In this document: positions 1-11,960 of the stretch, in pieces
Layout of the letters: each line of letters opens with the position of its first letter
Position numbering within the stretch: position 1 is the stretch's first letter
Assembly (NCBI RefSeq): GCF_000340215.1
Contig: NW_006921532.1
Coordinates: 1,219,337 to 1,283,336, forward strand
Reading direction: 5' to 3'
DNA from: Pseudocercospora fijiensis CIRAD86
Lineage: Eukaryota; Ascomycota; Dothideomycetes; Mycosphaerellales; Mycosphaerellaceae
Length of the DNA stretch: 64,000 bases
Position numbers and translations under genes: made by a program
Notes under the pieces: model-generated
What the model was told of the DNA's origin: nothing
The model's database searches: none
What the model saw: only the letters and a program-made list of their open reading frames with translations

Positions 1-1299
1 GACCTAGCGCATCGTACGTTAAAGATCTTGTCTAATAGGATCGTCGCGATCTAGAAATTCTAGCAAATCTAATTATAGTAAGAATTTTATTCTTTACTGT
101 CCGACTCGTATATCGAGTCGGGCTCGAGTTGTCGTATATACTAGTACTAGCATTTGAATTACATTTTCTATCGGATCTGTACATTATACGATTATTGCTT
201 CTACTAACATCTAACGTTTATACGTATACTCGGGTAACTACTAGCATTTGTATACGTCTACTACGTATACTAAGTTAGTACCGACTTAGCGACCGACTCG
301 TATAGTATTAATAGATTTCGTTATATTATATAGGGCATCTATTTATTACGGTTAATAAGAATGTATTCTATTCGTCCTCTATAGCTATATTAAAGCGATA
401 TACCTCTACCTTCTTTCGTTTGTTTCCTTTCGACTTCTTCTTCTCTTTTACTATATATCTCCTAATTCTTCGATCCTACGTCTCCTCGTTAAATACTATC
501 TCCTTAACTTTGCCGCCGTCCGCCTCTATATCTGCCTACTATATCTACTCCCCCTCTTCTAGCCCTAATATATCCCTAACGCGATTACTTACCGCCGCGA
601 ATAAAGTCTTGTCTATTATATAAGACTAGTTAGAATACCTACTATTCTTGTAGTAATTAGCGCGTAATCCTTCCCTATTGCTATTACCGCGGTATATCTA
701 TATCTTTAGTATTAATTGTCTTCGGTTCTATTGTATTCTATTGTCTCGGTTATACTTATACCGTTACCTCCCCGTACCGAAGCAAACGGATTAGTAGCCT
801 CCGTCGGCTCCTAATCTATCGCTTAGAAGCTACTCTATAGTATAGGTAGTCTAACATCGTTTTTCTTAGGTAGGGCCTCCGCCTCCGCTAACCTATCTAT
901 CGCATTGTCGCCGGCTTTGAGTTGTTTACTTAATTGTTGCCCGGTAGACGCTTTAGGACTTGTCGATTATATTAGTAGGTAAGAGAAATACGGCGCTCGT
1001 AGACTACTCTTACTATAGCGCTCGATCGATCCGCCTTTATCGTCGGAATCTAAAACGACGTCGATTACTATAAGTGTATCGATGTCGTTACGTACGCTCT
1101 CGAAGTTATTTATTAATGATTTAGGGGTATCCTATGCTCTACCTATATACTATGCGTATATCTTCTGCGCTTTCGATAACCGAAGGTTACGAGCAGCTTA
1201 ATCCGTCGCATTCTACGTAGTTATCCGATCTAGGAACGGCTAGTGTATCAACTTGTAATCTAGGGCTAGCTAGATCGCTTTACCTCTAACTTTAGTTAA
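1..1299. other. RIP-degraded sequence, no defined gene
   Basis: TpA-rich sequence with stops in all frames. The minus strand between about 540 and 180 reads as a basic and acidic stretch interrupted mainly by TAG and TAA, including EEEVERKQTKEG, so part of this is probably old coding sequence. The short plus-strand ORF at 420-623 is the mirror of that stretch and I do not believe it. No family was recognised. The sequence continues beyond the window edge. Confidence 0.4.
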
Positions 1300-1973
1300 A
1301 TGCGACTCTATCGACTATCCGGTTAGTATTCTACCGAGTACTATAGCGGTAGACAATATTATAAAAGGGGTAACTTTGTAGTAGTACTATTTAATATATG
1401 TCTTCTAGCCTCGCCGATCCTGCCGGAGTAGTATACCCGCTAGACATTTGTATATAAGCTTACTAAGGTAGCGCGTAGTATATATCGACCGTTAGCTATT
1501 ATCTAGTAACTATACTATTTTAGAGAGGGTCTTACTAGTTTCTCGTCGTAGTACTCGAAGATTTAGTTGTCGAGCATCCTCTTAGCGTATACTATCCTTT
1601 TTAGAGTGTCGATTATTACGATCGGTGCTTAGTTTGTTAAGGTCGTTCGGATATAGGTGTTAATATAGCCTCGCTCCTTTCGTATAGCTTCTCGCAACTA
1701 TTCTAATATTAGTCTCGATACTATTATATCGGGATCTCTACCGACTACTTAGACTACGTCTCTCGACGGTATATAGCTACCCGGCTATAGCACTATTGTA
1801 CGTAAAGCTAGTAATCGATCGTAGTTTTCACTATATATCTCCTTAATTGTTTCGTCTACCTATAATAGGGTTTAGGTAGCAGGAAATATCGTCTTACATC
1901 CTCGGGCCCTAGTTAACGTAATAGCGAATAGTTTACGACGCGTCTCGTTATATAAGATTTGCTCCCTTGCTTC
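1300..1973 (-). pseudogene. Unrecognised RIP-mutated ORF
   Basis: On the minus strand one frame stays open apart from TAG and TAA codons. It gives a plausible globular protein, with stretches such as SRDVVQVVGRDPDIIVSRLI (taking TAG as Gln) and KRIVYAKRMLDN. It is not in the same frame as the neighbouring minus ORF that ends near 2,280, so it is either a separate gene or the same gene after a frameshift. I cannot name a family. Gln- or Trp-derived stops are spread throughout, so it cannot be translated today. Confidence is in its being former coding sequence, not in a function. Confidence 0.4.
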
Positions 1974-2279
1974 GAGTAAGCCCTTCTTTCGATTTAAACG
2001 TTCTTTACTAGAAGTCGTTAAGCCTTTGTCTCGCTTCTTACGTCGTTTTAATAGCTTTACATCGTCGCTCTAATCTGCCCTATCGTCGCCGTACTTCCGT
2101 TTTAGCCTTGCCGGATCTTTGCTATTCTTGCCCTTGTACTAGTTACGTTAGTCCTCTATTACTATACTCTAGTATACGTTACCTTTATAAATTTCGATCT
2201 AATGCTAGTCGCTATATATAAACGAGTATCCTCCCTGTTTTCTTCTTCGAATCTAGTATCCCTATCCGACTCTATCGAG

Positions 2280-3805
2280 TTAGATAACGACTTAGTTCTA
2301 TATTTATCTTCTTCGTGGTTGCGACCTATCCTAAGTATACTATAACGAGTAGTAGTATTATTGCGAATCTAACGTAGTATATATTAGACTATACGCGTCT
2401 TCGTGCTTGTTTACCCTACGAAAAGGGGGGTATTAAATTGCGGTTTTATCTTCTACTCCTATATAGACTGCCCGAGTCGCCGTCTATAATCGCTTATTAG
2501 TCCTATCGGATATGCCCCGCTAACGCTAAAGCATAATCGTAGCCTATAGACTGTTCGCTATTTTCGTACCTTGTCGACGCTAGCCCGATTCGGTCGCGAG
2601 TCGGATTCGGGAAGCATTAATCTAGCGCTATTATTAGTCTAGCGGTAATTATTGTAGTCTATACCGACGGTATATAGCAATACTATCGACATTGCACTAA
2701 AGCAATCGGCGTATTTAGACTATTTATTCCTCGCTCGGTCGCTACTACGGTATATATAGATATATATTCTTTATCGGTAAATCAATCGGCGTTAGCTAAT
2801 CCGCTAGGTCGAATATGTACCTTCGAAGCCGCCTCGTAGTATTACGGGTTAGTTAGAACTATCTCTATCGGCGAGTTTAGCTAATTCGAGGTTAATAATA
2901 CCGTAGAGGCCCTATACTCGATAGATGCAATTCTAACTAGATTAGCTAGAGGCATGCAATCTACCCTAGTACGACGACTGCTAGTCGTAGCCGATTTGGC
3001 CTTTCCTTAACTGTCGCGCTACCCCGAGTCCGCTATCGCTATAGCGCGATTAGGGTGCTTAAATATAGGCCGAGATTAAATAGATAAAGGAAGAGATCGC
3101 GGCGCTTAAGACTGCTATACGTAATATACTTGCTATATATTAGTATATGTCTAAGATTAGGGCGTAGTGCTTGTCGTAGTCGGGGCATCTTGCCTTCCGT
3201 TTAATAAATAGATTAGTACCTATTACTATTAGAGTAGGACTTCTATATCGGACTTAGTGAAATTAATTATTTATCTTGCTTTTCTACGTTTATATTTACG
3301 CTCGTTCTGCCTCCTTGATTTGCCTATAGATTGTAAATCGCAGCTGTAGGCCTCTACCTAATATATCGGATAGACTAGCCCTCTACTATCGCTCGTTATT
3401 AATTCGAACGTATCTATATTAGTCGCTTATCTAATGCAAGGCGTCGACGCCGGCTTCGAAACTACAATCTACCCGTAGTATCTTAACTAATCGTTCGAGG
3501 TCTATATTATCGACTCCTACTAACGCGCGGCCTCTAACTATAGGCTAGCGATAATCGAGTTTATATAGTCGATATATAGGTTTTACCTTCCCGTTCTGCT
3601 CTTATACTATAACTATGCTCTACTATATATTATTTAGTACGCGGTACGGCGGCACCGCTCTAGATCCTTCTAGTGTCGCTAGTCTAGTATCTGTAGATAT
3701 AGCAATTTCCGCGTAATCGCTAGTATCGCCGACTCTACGCGTTGTTACGCGTACCGTTTTTCGTCTCGTCCGTTAGCGATAATTAGAACAAATCTTATAT
3801 ACTAG
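2280..3805 (-). pseudogene. Gln-rich unrecognised ORF, C-terminal part
   Basis: This minus-strand frame runs from the CTAG site at 3,802-3,805 down to about 2,280, with only RIP-type stops (TAG, TAA, a few TGA). It includes KLLYLQILD, SKPASTPCIR and a basic stretch, KRRKAR. It continues in the same frame the ORF at 23,536-24,060, on the other side of gypsy copy A. A therefore inserted into one continuous gene and split it. If the TAG and TAA codons were Gln, the protein was strikingly Gln-rich. I could not assign a domain. I looked for RdRP, DUF3435-type recombinase and helicase signatures and saw none convincingly. Confidence 0.5.
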
Positions 3806-4085
3806 TAAAGGACGGAAACTAATACTACTACTACTACCTATAGTAATAGTATAGGCTACCGAGGGTAACATGACCTATAGCAATATAGGCAGCTATGTTT
3901 AGCATAATAGGATAACGAGACGGTTGCTTAGGCTAATAACTAGAGCCCTGCAACATAGGCATTATAGAAGTGTAATATAAACAATGTGCTATACGAGGTT
4001 AGTACTCTATCTACAATGTAGAAGGAGGCCTCTTATATAGGCTTAAAACTTAGCCTAGGTGTATAGGGCCGGTTACTAGCTAATA
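3806..4085 (-). repeat. 3' LTR of gypsy copy A
   Basis: 280 bp, matching 23,256-23,535 and both LTRs of copy B. In sense it begins TATTAGC and ends CCTTTA, consistent with an original TG...CA pair changed by RIP. It is immediately preceded in sense by a purine tract (rc of 4,086-4,099), AAGAAAGGGAGGGA, which is a clear polypurine tract and fixes this LTR edge. Confidence 0.9.
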
Positions 4086-4195
4086 TCCCTCCCTTTCTTC
4101 GTATCTAACTAGATACGCTTTATATTGTACGCTTAAAACAAACAGTTATATAGTAACCTTAGGCATCTTAGCTAAGGCTATTTTCAGAACTCCGC

Positions 4196-4218
4196 AATAA
4201 TACCCCCGGGGTAGTATT
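4196..4218. promoter_or_regulatory. CCCCCGGGG palindrome, copy A no. 1
   Basis: A 23-bp near-palindrome with arms AATAATACCCC and GGGGTAGTATT around a central C. It lies about 60 bp past the third-ORF stop, between that ORF and the 3' LTR. The same site in copy B is 27,449-27,471. Function unknown; see the finding on this motif family. Confidence 0.7.
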
Positions 4219-4279
4219 GTTCCTAGATTCTATTAATATATAAAAACAACTTCCTAAGCATCTAATCTACTACGCTAAC

Positions 4280-7033
4280 TTACTACTGCTTCAATGCACC
4301 GTAATCCTTACTAGTAATAACCTTATTAGCTAGTCGATTCTCCTAAACTCCTCCGCAGGTATTAAAGCTATTAGCGCTAAAGTACTCTGCCTCGAAGTAA
4401 GCTTAATTAACGAGGAGGTTAGCAGCCTTATCCTATATAGCCTTCTCCTACTCGCGTAGATAGTCCTTAAGCTCCTCCTTACTAAACTAGAGGACTTGTT
4501 TAACTTCGTTCTAAACAACGTAACTTAACTAAGGAATTCTGCCGACTAGGGTATCGGAAATGTAACTAAGGCCTTCGACTAAGATAGCGGTAGGGAAGGC
4601 GAACGGCACGAAGGTATTAGAACCTAGAAGGGCGGTTAGATTGCAGTGCACCTTAGTAACCTTAGCGACGGTTAAGTTATTGTAGCCCTTAATCTTAGTG
4701 CCGTCGATAATACGAGAGTAGCCTAGGTCGATTAATATACGGTTACTCTTAGGCTTTAGGTTACTATACGGAAGGTATAGTATCTAAACAGAGACTTCGT
4801 ATTCCTTTAGAGGGTTGAGGATCTACTAAGCTGCCTCGCCTTCGTTAGGCTAACTATCGAATATATAGCCGAGGTCGTCGTTAGTAAGGTGCTTATTAGT
4901 AAGCTTGCTAATCTTGTTTAGTAGAACTAGGCTACGGGCATTAAGCTTCTTAACCTAGTTCTCGAAGACCTCTAGTTTATACATACTCTCGACGATAGTT
5001 AAATAGGCGGTCTTATCTTTAGATATAAGAGAAACCTTAATACGTAGATAGCTAGCACCCTTACTAGCTACGAGCTTAACTATATCTTGTCCGAGACGAG
5101 AAGTCTCCTTAGTAGGGTAGTTCTTATAACCGCTATTACCTACCCTAAAGTACTTAGTAGGCTTAGGGACGGAGATAAGCTCGTATACGTAATTAGGTCG
5201 AAGGGCAACGGCTAAGAGCTATAAGGCGGGATACTAACGGACGATTTAGTTGCTTACTCTATAGGTTTAAAGGGCATTACGGCCTTCCTACTTAGACTTA
5301 GGCAGTTTACGCATATGCTAAAAGAATATACGAAACTCCTCCTATATTAGGTCGACGATAAGAGGAAGGTACGCTCTACGAGGCGACTATATCTAACCGA
5401 AGACTCGAGGGAAGATAGCATTGCTAGTCTAACGAAAGCGGTCGAAGGAGATGCCTTATCCGAGAATGCTAGTAATTAACTTATAGCGACGCTTAGTTAG
5501 CGTAAGATCGCGAGTAATAGTACTAGTAGGGTTAAATGCGTAGAGTCCTAGGGAGGTCGGGGCGGCAGTAGGACGTCTAGGAAACTAGTTAGTATAACTA
5601 GTCTTAAGGGCAGTAAAGGCATCCTAATTAGCAACCTCGCGACTAATCTTTAATAGGCGACCGACGAGGATACTCGCCTTAGCACTAGCATAGAGACTAC
5701 AGACCTTAGTAGCCTTCTTAATATAGTTAGTATATATAGTAAACCGCTCTTCCCCTAGCTTACTAAGGTCGTCGAGCTATTAATAGATAGACAGGGCGGT
5801 AGGAGCTTTGCCTATATCGGCTTTAGGAACTATATCGATGTTAGTAATAAGGTGCGTAATAGAGTCGCCCTTGTAAGAACTACAGATATTCTTAGTTAAT
5901 AGGATCGGCGAGAGGCCTCTATCTCTACGCTCGCTAAAGGAGCCTTCGGAGGAGACATCCTCTAGTAGTATATCTAGTATATTAATATCCGAGTTACTAT
6001 AGTTAGTACTATAGTTAGTACTATAGTTAGTACTAGAAGGAGCGCTGTACTTCTTAGTAGCCTTGCGGAGGGCCTAGCGAGCATATAATGCCTTCTTACG
6101 CGCTACTTCGGCCTTAGCGCGCTCGTTTTAAACTTCTTAAGGGACCTTGCGGTTACGGGTCGAGCGACGATCTTTAGCCTACATTTCTATAGCGAGCGTA
6201 AGACTAGTAGCCGTATCGGCCTCGGTTTCTAGGCGAAGAGCCTTACGTTTAAGGATATTAACGATAGGAGCCTCTTAACCTTTAACAATAAAGCCTATAC
6301 TATTAATGCGATAGCCCTTCTCTTTTAGTAGATCCTTAGTTGTCTATACGTTAAGATCGACCTAGATAATCGCATCGTAGTGCTTCTTCTAGTAGGCTAT
6401 CGTAAAGTCGTTAAGCGCAAAGGACAAGTTAAGTAACTACTTGCCTACCTTCTTACTAGCGGTAGATATGCGATAGATTATAGTACGGGAAAGATGCTCG
6501 GCGCCTTAACGACGGACCTTATACTTATTAACGAACGAAGAGACCTGCTTAGCACGCTCTTGTCTACCGTAGGCGAAGTTAATAAGGCTCTTAGGAAGAC
6601 TACTTAGTCCTCCCTAGTATTCGAAGGCCTAGTCGAGGGTCTTAAAGCGTAAGCGAATCTAGGTACCGGCTATCTCGAGGCTATAGACGATAGGAAAGGC
6701 TTGTTCGATATCTATATCGTTAAGAACCTCGCGTTTAAAGATACGCTTACCGATAGACTAACGCAAGTTATTTATGCCGTACGTAACTAAGATAGCAGCC
6801 TTCTTAATGTTCCTATTAATAACGCGTAGTAGGGTACGAGCGTTCTAGATCTTCTCTTAAGGGTCTTTAAGGGCGGTAACGATCTAGAAGTAGTGCTCGA
6901 GGCTAGTTGTAGCAGCTAAGGCGCTATCGGATAGGGCTTCGATCGGAACTAGGGCGGCTAGGCTTAGGTTAATAGGGGCAGGTAGGTCGTTGCTACTACT
7001 AGCGCCTAGCGGATTCGGGGCGCCGGAAGACAT
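4280..7033 (-). pseudogene. Third (accessory) ORF of gypsy copy A
   Basis: A 2,754-nt minus-strand frame from an ATG at 7,033-7,031 (Met-Ser-Ser-Gly-Ala-Pro-Asn-Pro) to a TAA at 4,282-4,280. It has the same length and start as its partner in copy B (27,533-30,286). It lies downstream of the integrase on the same strand, after a spacer of about 1 kb. The frame is broken only by RIP-type stops. Predicted size is about 917 residues. I see an Ala/Pro/Leu-rich N-terminus, a Lys/Arg/Glu-rich region near residues 250-330, an Asn/Ser/Tyr triplet-repeat region and a mixed C-terminal half. I see no envelope-like signal peptide or transmembrane segment and no family I recognise. Its position resembles the extra ORF of some plant and insect gypsy elements, but homology to those is not shown. 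Confidence 0.7.
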
Positions 7034-7449
7034 AGTCGACCGAAGTGCGTTATAAACGAGTTTGCAAGTGTGTTCGCTACTTAATAATAATAATTAAAGG
7101 GTTTAGATAGAAGGGGGGGGTAGAGGGTTAGGCGGTAGCGAGTTAGTTAGTAATCGAGTAGAAGAAGGAGCTTAGGAAGCTCGCTTTAAATATAGTGCGA
7201 AGGTAACGTAGTCCGTATATTCCGCGCTAGTAAAGCAAACGGATAACGGCTATATATAAAAGTGAAGCTATATACGAGACCTCTTTATTGTTAGGGCAGG
7301 CTAAAGTTTAATAATCGATCTAGCTAATTGCTAGTAGCGACTACGCGCCTTTGTTAACCTTTAGCTATCGTAGATTCTCGCGCACTCGAAATATAACTAG
7401 TTAGTTCGAGTCCTTAGCAGAAATCTATAGTAATAAAGCTAACGGGACT

Positions 7450-7472
7450 AATAATACCCCCGGGGTAGTATT
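7450..7472. promoter_or_regulatory. CCCCCGGGG palindrome, copy A no. 2
   Basis: The same 23-bp motif as at 4,196-4,218 (arms AATAATACCCC and GGGGTAGTATT), extended here by CT...AG on both sides. It lies in the pol-to-third-ORF spacer, about 420 bp before the third-ORF ATG. Confidence 0.7.
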
Positions 7473-7755
7473 AGCTTTTCTCTAGAGATGCTCGGTAACG
7501 AGGAGCAAGTCGCCTAGGCCTAGCGCAGCTAATTCGTTAGTACGTTAGCCTATAGTACTACCGTTATAGATATAGCATTACCTTTTATATTAGCAAGCAC
7601 GTAAAGGTAGTCTATACGTTCACCTTCTTCCTTCTTCCTTCTTCTAAATACTAAGCTTAATAGCCTAAGGTCCCTATTCTTAGAGGCTATCGGCCTAGGT
7701 TGCTATGTCTATCTAAGAGCTAGGAAGGGAGAGGGTCAGGTTCGGCTATTTTCCT

Positions 7756-7778
7756 AATACTATCCCCGGGGTGTTATT
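7756..7778. promoter_or_regulatory. CCCCCGGGG palindrome, copy A no. 3
   Basis: Motif with core TCCCCGGGG (one C to T change) and arms extended to CCTAATA / TATTAGG-like ends. It lies in the same spacer, about 240 bp after the pol stop. Partner in copy B: 31,007-31,029. Confidence 0.65.
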
Positions 7779-8018
7779 AGGAAAACACGCCTCGTATAGT
7801 TCTATCTAAGGAAATAAGAGCAAAGGAATAAAGTTATAGCAATATCTCGAAGGTTAAAGAGCAAAACAATAGATAAAGTAAAAGCAAAAGAGGGCAATAA
7901 CTATAAGCATTAACACCGTAGGAACAAGCAGTAAGGACTAAAGCTATAGGGCGGCACTATATTAACAGCGCGGAGAAGGCAAGGAAAACAACGTAGTAGA
8001 GGTAGGGAAAAACAAGCA

Positions 8019-8884
8019 ATTATTTAGCCTCGGGATCTAGCTATAATTCTAGGCGGTCTTCGTCGCTAGACTAGTCGAGCTCCTCCTCGGAGTTAGAGTT
8101 AGATAGCTAGAAGTCTAGTTTACTATCGGAATTAATATCGGAAATGCTCTACGCGCAATTAATACGTATATAACCCTCCCTTTCTTTATAAGTTATTCCT
8201 AATAGCTTACTAAGACGTATCTAGGGATACGTATAGTTATCGGGCAGAATAGGATCTATAATCGCGGTAGGATCCTCTTCTCGATAGGCATCTAAGGTAG
8301 GTAGAGGGTCTATAGAGGCATTAACTTCCTCCTTAGTCGGGGGAGGGCGGGTAGGCTCTCTTAATTCGACGATCTTCTTTAGGTTAGCCCGGGGGTACGA
8401 GTGCTTTAAGGTAGCACTATTAAGTTCCTAAAGTCGGTACGTAGAACTATCGTAAAGGACCTCCTATACTCTATAAGGCCCTTTCTATTTAAAGGCGAGC
8501 TTGTAAAAGTAACTGTATTCTAGCTCCGACCGGTATAGGAGGACTATATCGCTAACCTTTAGAGGTTCCTAATTAATAGCATTATAGTTATCGAAATACT
8601 ACTTAGCCTCTTTACGAAGGCGCCGTTGTCGAGCAAGACCCTCCTAAGAAGTCGTAGTTATATCCTTAAGAGCCTTAGCCTATAGGGTAAGAAGATCTAC
8701 CCTAGTACGAACAGACCCCTAATCGTAAACGCTATACGTACGATAGGACAACTTAATAGGAAGAACGGCGTCCCTCCTAATTATAAGCTCTACTAGCGTA
8801 AGTCTAGTCGTATCGACAATAGTAGTTCGATCCGCCTAGAGAAGGGCCGGAACGCGGGTAGAGATAGGAACGGACCTGTCCTCT
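8019..8884 (-). pseudogene. Copy A integrase, C-terminal part and pol tail
   Basis: The 3' end of the pol frame, separated from the rest of pol by the nested chromovirus at 8,885. It corresponds to copy B 31,271-32,135. There the translation reads KVGDIVLLYRSELEY followed by a WKGPYRV segment, typical of the GPY/F module at the end of gypsy integrases, and then an acidic Ser/Asp/Glu tail ending at the TAA. Several RIP-type stops are present. I see no chromodomain after the GPY-like module, unlike the nested element and element D. Confidence 0.75.
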
Positions 8885-9081
8885 TATAAGAAGGGTTATG
8901 TTAGTAGGTAGATAGGGTGTAGGTGAATTAGTATAGTATTCGATAGAGATCTAAAAGGAGAGGGAGGAAGGTAGGCAAGTTAGCCTAACGCTAAGCGCTA
9001 AGCCCTGCCTAAGGCACCGAGACCCCGGCTTCACTCGGCCTAACTATATACCAATTACGTATAGCCTCTTTAGCCCTAACA
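8885..9081 (-). repeat. 3' LTR of the nested chromovirus
   Basis: 197 bp. In sense it begins TGTTAGGG and ends in TATA, where TA at the last position is presumably a RIP-changed CA. It carries more RIP-type changes than the other LTR. It is preceded in sense by a purine-rich stretch (rc of 9,082-9,098, AGAAGGGAAGCG) that is a likely polypurine tract. Confidence 0.93.
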
Positions 9082-9098
9082 CACGCTTCCCTTCTAAA

Positions 9099-10270
9099 GG
9101 CCGCGCCCTCGTAGCCTGTCAATTTCGACCTCTATTGCTGCTAACTTAGCAAGTCTAATAGACTGCTTAGCTCGCGCTAAATTGAACACTCAACTACCTA
9201 ATTATATAACTATATCAAACCTCACTTTCTAATACAACGTCCAACTCCAACTGCGCTATCCTTGTATACAATGAAGTAAAGGGATATAAAGCTATAAGAA
9301 TTAAGGGCTATCGACTAATTATAATACGAGCGCGTCTTCCCTACTATAACAGGTAGACGTACGAGGTATTGCAGCCCTGCCTCCGCTCTAAGTGATATCG
9401 TACCGAGTTCTTTGCGTCTACTCTTAAAAGACTTAGCAATGTCCGCTTCCGAGGGTTTATTCGCTTCCGAGGGTTATTGTTCTTATTGTTCGTAGTTTCG
9501 CTAGCCCTAATTAGCTAGGTTTAGCAGCCTTTAAGTGTCAATCTTATCTTATCTTTTTAAAAAACACAGCTCGTCTAGTTTCTATAGGTAAAGGCTATTA
9601 TAAGTGTAGTAGTAGAGGTTCGCCTCGCTTAAAGGGTCGGAAAGATCGAGGAGTAACCTATTATCCGCAAGATCGACCCCGGCTAGCTTAGCTCTATAGT
9701 TTTGCCCTTAGTTAGCAAGTCTATTAGTCGCTTAATCCTTTAAGCGGCTTAAAGTTTTGATCAAAGTTTTAATTAAAGTTTGATTAAGGTGCCTTAGGCT
9801 CGTAGTGTAGGTAAGGTTGTGTCTATAGGCGCAGCGACAACAGCAAGTAATGTTGACAATAGTAGCGCTAGTCGTCTTAGCGCTAACTTTACCTTCTTCA
9901 ACTAATAACAACTCGGCAATACTATTACTAACATAGCGGTGTCCTTCCTTTCTCAAATAGCAATATATCTCCGCAACACCGTTACTAATATAGCCGCGCC
10001 GGCTATCTTCTAATACACCGTTATTCGCACGCGTGCGCGCGCATTCTCGTCGATTGCCTAGGCCTCGAGGTCCCGGTAGAATAAAGGAACAAGAGGTAGA
10101 GTCTTTAAAAGAGCAGTAACTAATTAACGCGTCGTAGCGCGCTTATTAACACTCGGTGCGCGTTCACTATAGTAGTATAGCCTTATTGTCTCTTATTGCT
10201 AACAATTACTTGCAGCTGATTGGTTAGCTAATAGCACCCCGAGGATAGCATTAATCCTAGGCCTTAATAG
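9099..10270. other. 3' untranslated region of the nested chromovirus
   Basis: About 1.1 kb between the chromodomain end and the polypurine tract. No convincing frame is present. The 74-codon minus-strand ORF at 9,732-9,956 is Thr/Leu-rich, lies in a repeat of TTAAAGTTTTGATC-like units near 9,750-9,785, and is probably chance. An alternating CG/CA run (GCACGCGTGCGCGCGC) lies near 10,027-10,042. Confidence 0.5.
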
Positions 10271-11960
10271 TAACATTATAAGCTTTTAGCCTTCTTCTTG
10301 TTCTTTACGCTAGTCCAATACTTATCTAATAACTCGGTTATGTCCTTAAAGGAACCTTTAGCTTCCTATAAGTCCTATTTAGGTGAATAGCCTTGCTACC
10401 TTAATAGGTACTCCTTCTTGCCTTGTCTAGTCCGGTGCTTTAGGATACGTTCTATAGACTATAGTTCTTTACTATTAGCTAGTATATCCTCGGATTTAGT
10501 AGGTGCTTTATCCCCTTCGCGCAGGTAGTACGGCTTAAGGAGGGATATATAGAAGGTGTTATAGATAGTGTAATAAGGTAGAAGCTATAACTAATAGGCC
10601 TAGGTGCCCCTAGGTTCTCGGATACGGAAAGGGCTAATATACCTTAGTGCGAGTTTGGGCCTTGTTTTGCTATTAGGCGAGGGGTGTTTGCGGATACGGA
10701 GGTTCTTCGTACTAAGTATAACTAGGTCGCCTTGCTTGAAGGTTATTAGAAGGTAGTGTTTGTTATAGTAGGCCTTCTAATAGGCCTAGGCCTTTGCTAG
10801 TTTGTTAGCCATCTTAGCGTGAATTTCTCGCATCTTTTAAACCCTCTTAATAGCCGCTAGTATCTTAGGTTAACCCGCTTCCCTTTCCTTGCGCTCGGCC
10901 TCGAGCGATAGGGGGTCTTATAGCAGCGTAGGGTTGCTTCCTATTATGGCGAAATAAGGCGACACCTTAGTAGATAAGTAGACACTATTGTTGTACACGA
11001 ATTCGGCTAGTTATAGGAGATTGACCCAGTTATTAGGGTTCTTATTAATGTAGCTACGTAGGTACTGCTATAGCGTAGCATTCTGCCTTTCGGTCTAACT
11101 ATCTGTTTATAGATGGAATGCTATAGATAGGCGATACTTAAGTCTTAGCTGCAGGCAAATCTCACTCTAATAATGAGATATAAATGTCGAGCCTCGGTTA
11201 GAGACTATCCCTTTAGGGGTCCCCTAATAGGTATAGAAGATGTTGTTCTATAGCGCTTCTACTATATTAATAGCAGTTTAATCTTTCCGCGCCGGGATGT
11301 ATCGAGCGCCCTTAGTAAACCGGTCTACAACGACTAGGATAGCGTTAAAGATGTCTTTGCTTCCTCTTCGCTTAGCAGGGGGAAGACCTATAATGAAATC
11401 TATTGTAAGCTCTGTAAATGGCTTATAAGGGATTAGCAATGAGGACAACTCGCTAAAAGGCTAATGCTTTAGTGCCTTAATACGTTAATATACGGCATAC
11501 GTGTTTACGTAGTCCTTTATGTCCCGCTTACTATTTAGCTAGTAGTATGTGCGCGATAGTAGCTCGTACGACCTCTCTATACTATAGTGACCGGCAAGCT
11601 CACTATTATAGTGTCACTTAAGAAGTTCTTGTCTAATCGATTGTTTAGCGGGGACATAGTACCTACCCTTAAACCTTAAGTAACCTTTGTCGTCGATCGA
11701 CTAATTACTCTTACTAGATCGAGTCTTTCGCCTACTTACAAGCTTGTCTATACGTTTAGCAGCAAAGGCGTCCCTCTGCTAAGCCCGTAACAGCTTATCT
11801 ATAAACGATTAACTATTCCTATTTGCAAGGTTATTCAATAGCACCCTCGCTATTAAACGAGGTACGTATTATATACATCTAATAGCACTAGTAGCCGGAT
11901 CAACTGCAGTAGTGCTATCGCTGTCACTATATATAGCGATGTCGACTAGGGAGTTATTAT
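10271..11960 (-). pseudogene. Nested chromovirus integrase and chromodomain
   Basis: The minus strand encodes a gypsy integrase in order. The zinc-binding segment (about 11,620-11,480) includes AGHYSIERSYELLSRTYYW, with Cys/His positions partly changed to Tyr. The first catalytic Asp lies in ELTIDFIIGLPPAKRRG (about 11,330). The second Asp is Asn in VSNRGSTFIS (about 11,195). The Glu is kept in QTERQNATL (about 11,100). After the GPY region the frame reaches SIERILKHRTRQGKKEYLLR (about 10,470-10,330). That is a chromodomain, the histone-methyl-binding module used by chromoviruses to choose insertion sites. RIP-type stops interrupt it, so it is dead as sequenced. Confidence 0.85.

Larger units (their letters stand above)
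7034..8018. other. Spacer between pol and the third ORF, copy A
   Basis: About 1 kb between the pol stop (8,021-8,019) and the third-ORF start. It has no open frame. It holds a G-run near 7,112, short CTTCCTT repeats near 7,620-7,645 and two of the five CCCCCGGGG palindromes. Copy B has the same arrangement at 30,287-31,270. A promoter or splice acceptor for the third ORF could lie here, but nothing specific can be read. Confidence 0.6.

Noticed and set aside
4280..7033. Third gypsy ORF as a retroviral-type envelope
   Set aside because: No signal peptide, furin-like site or transmembrane segment is visible in the frame.
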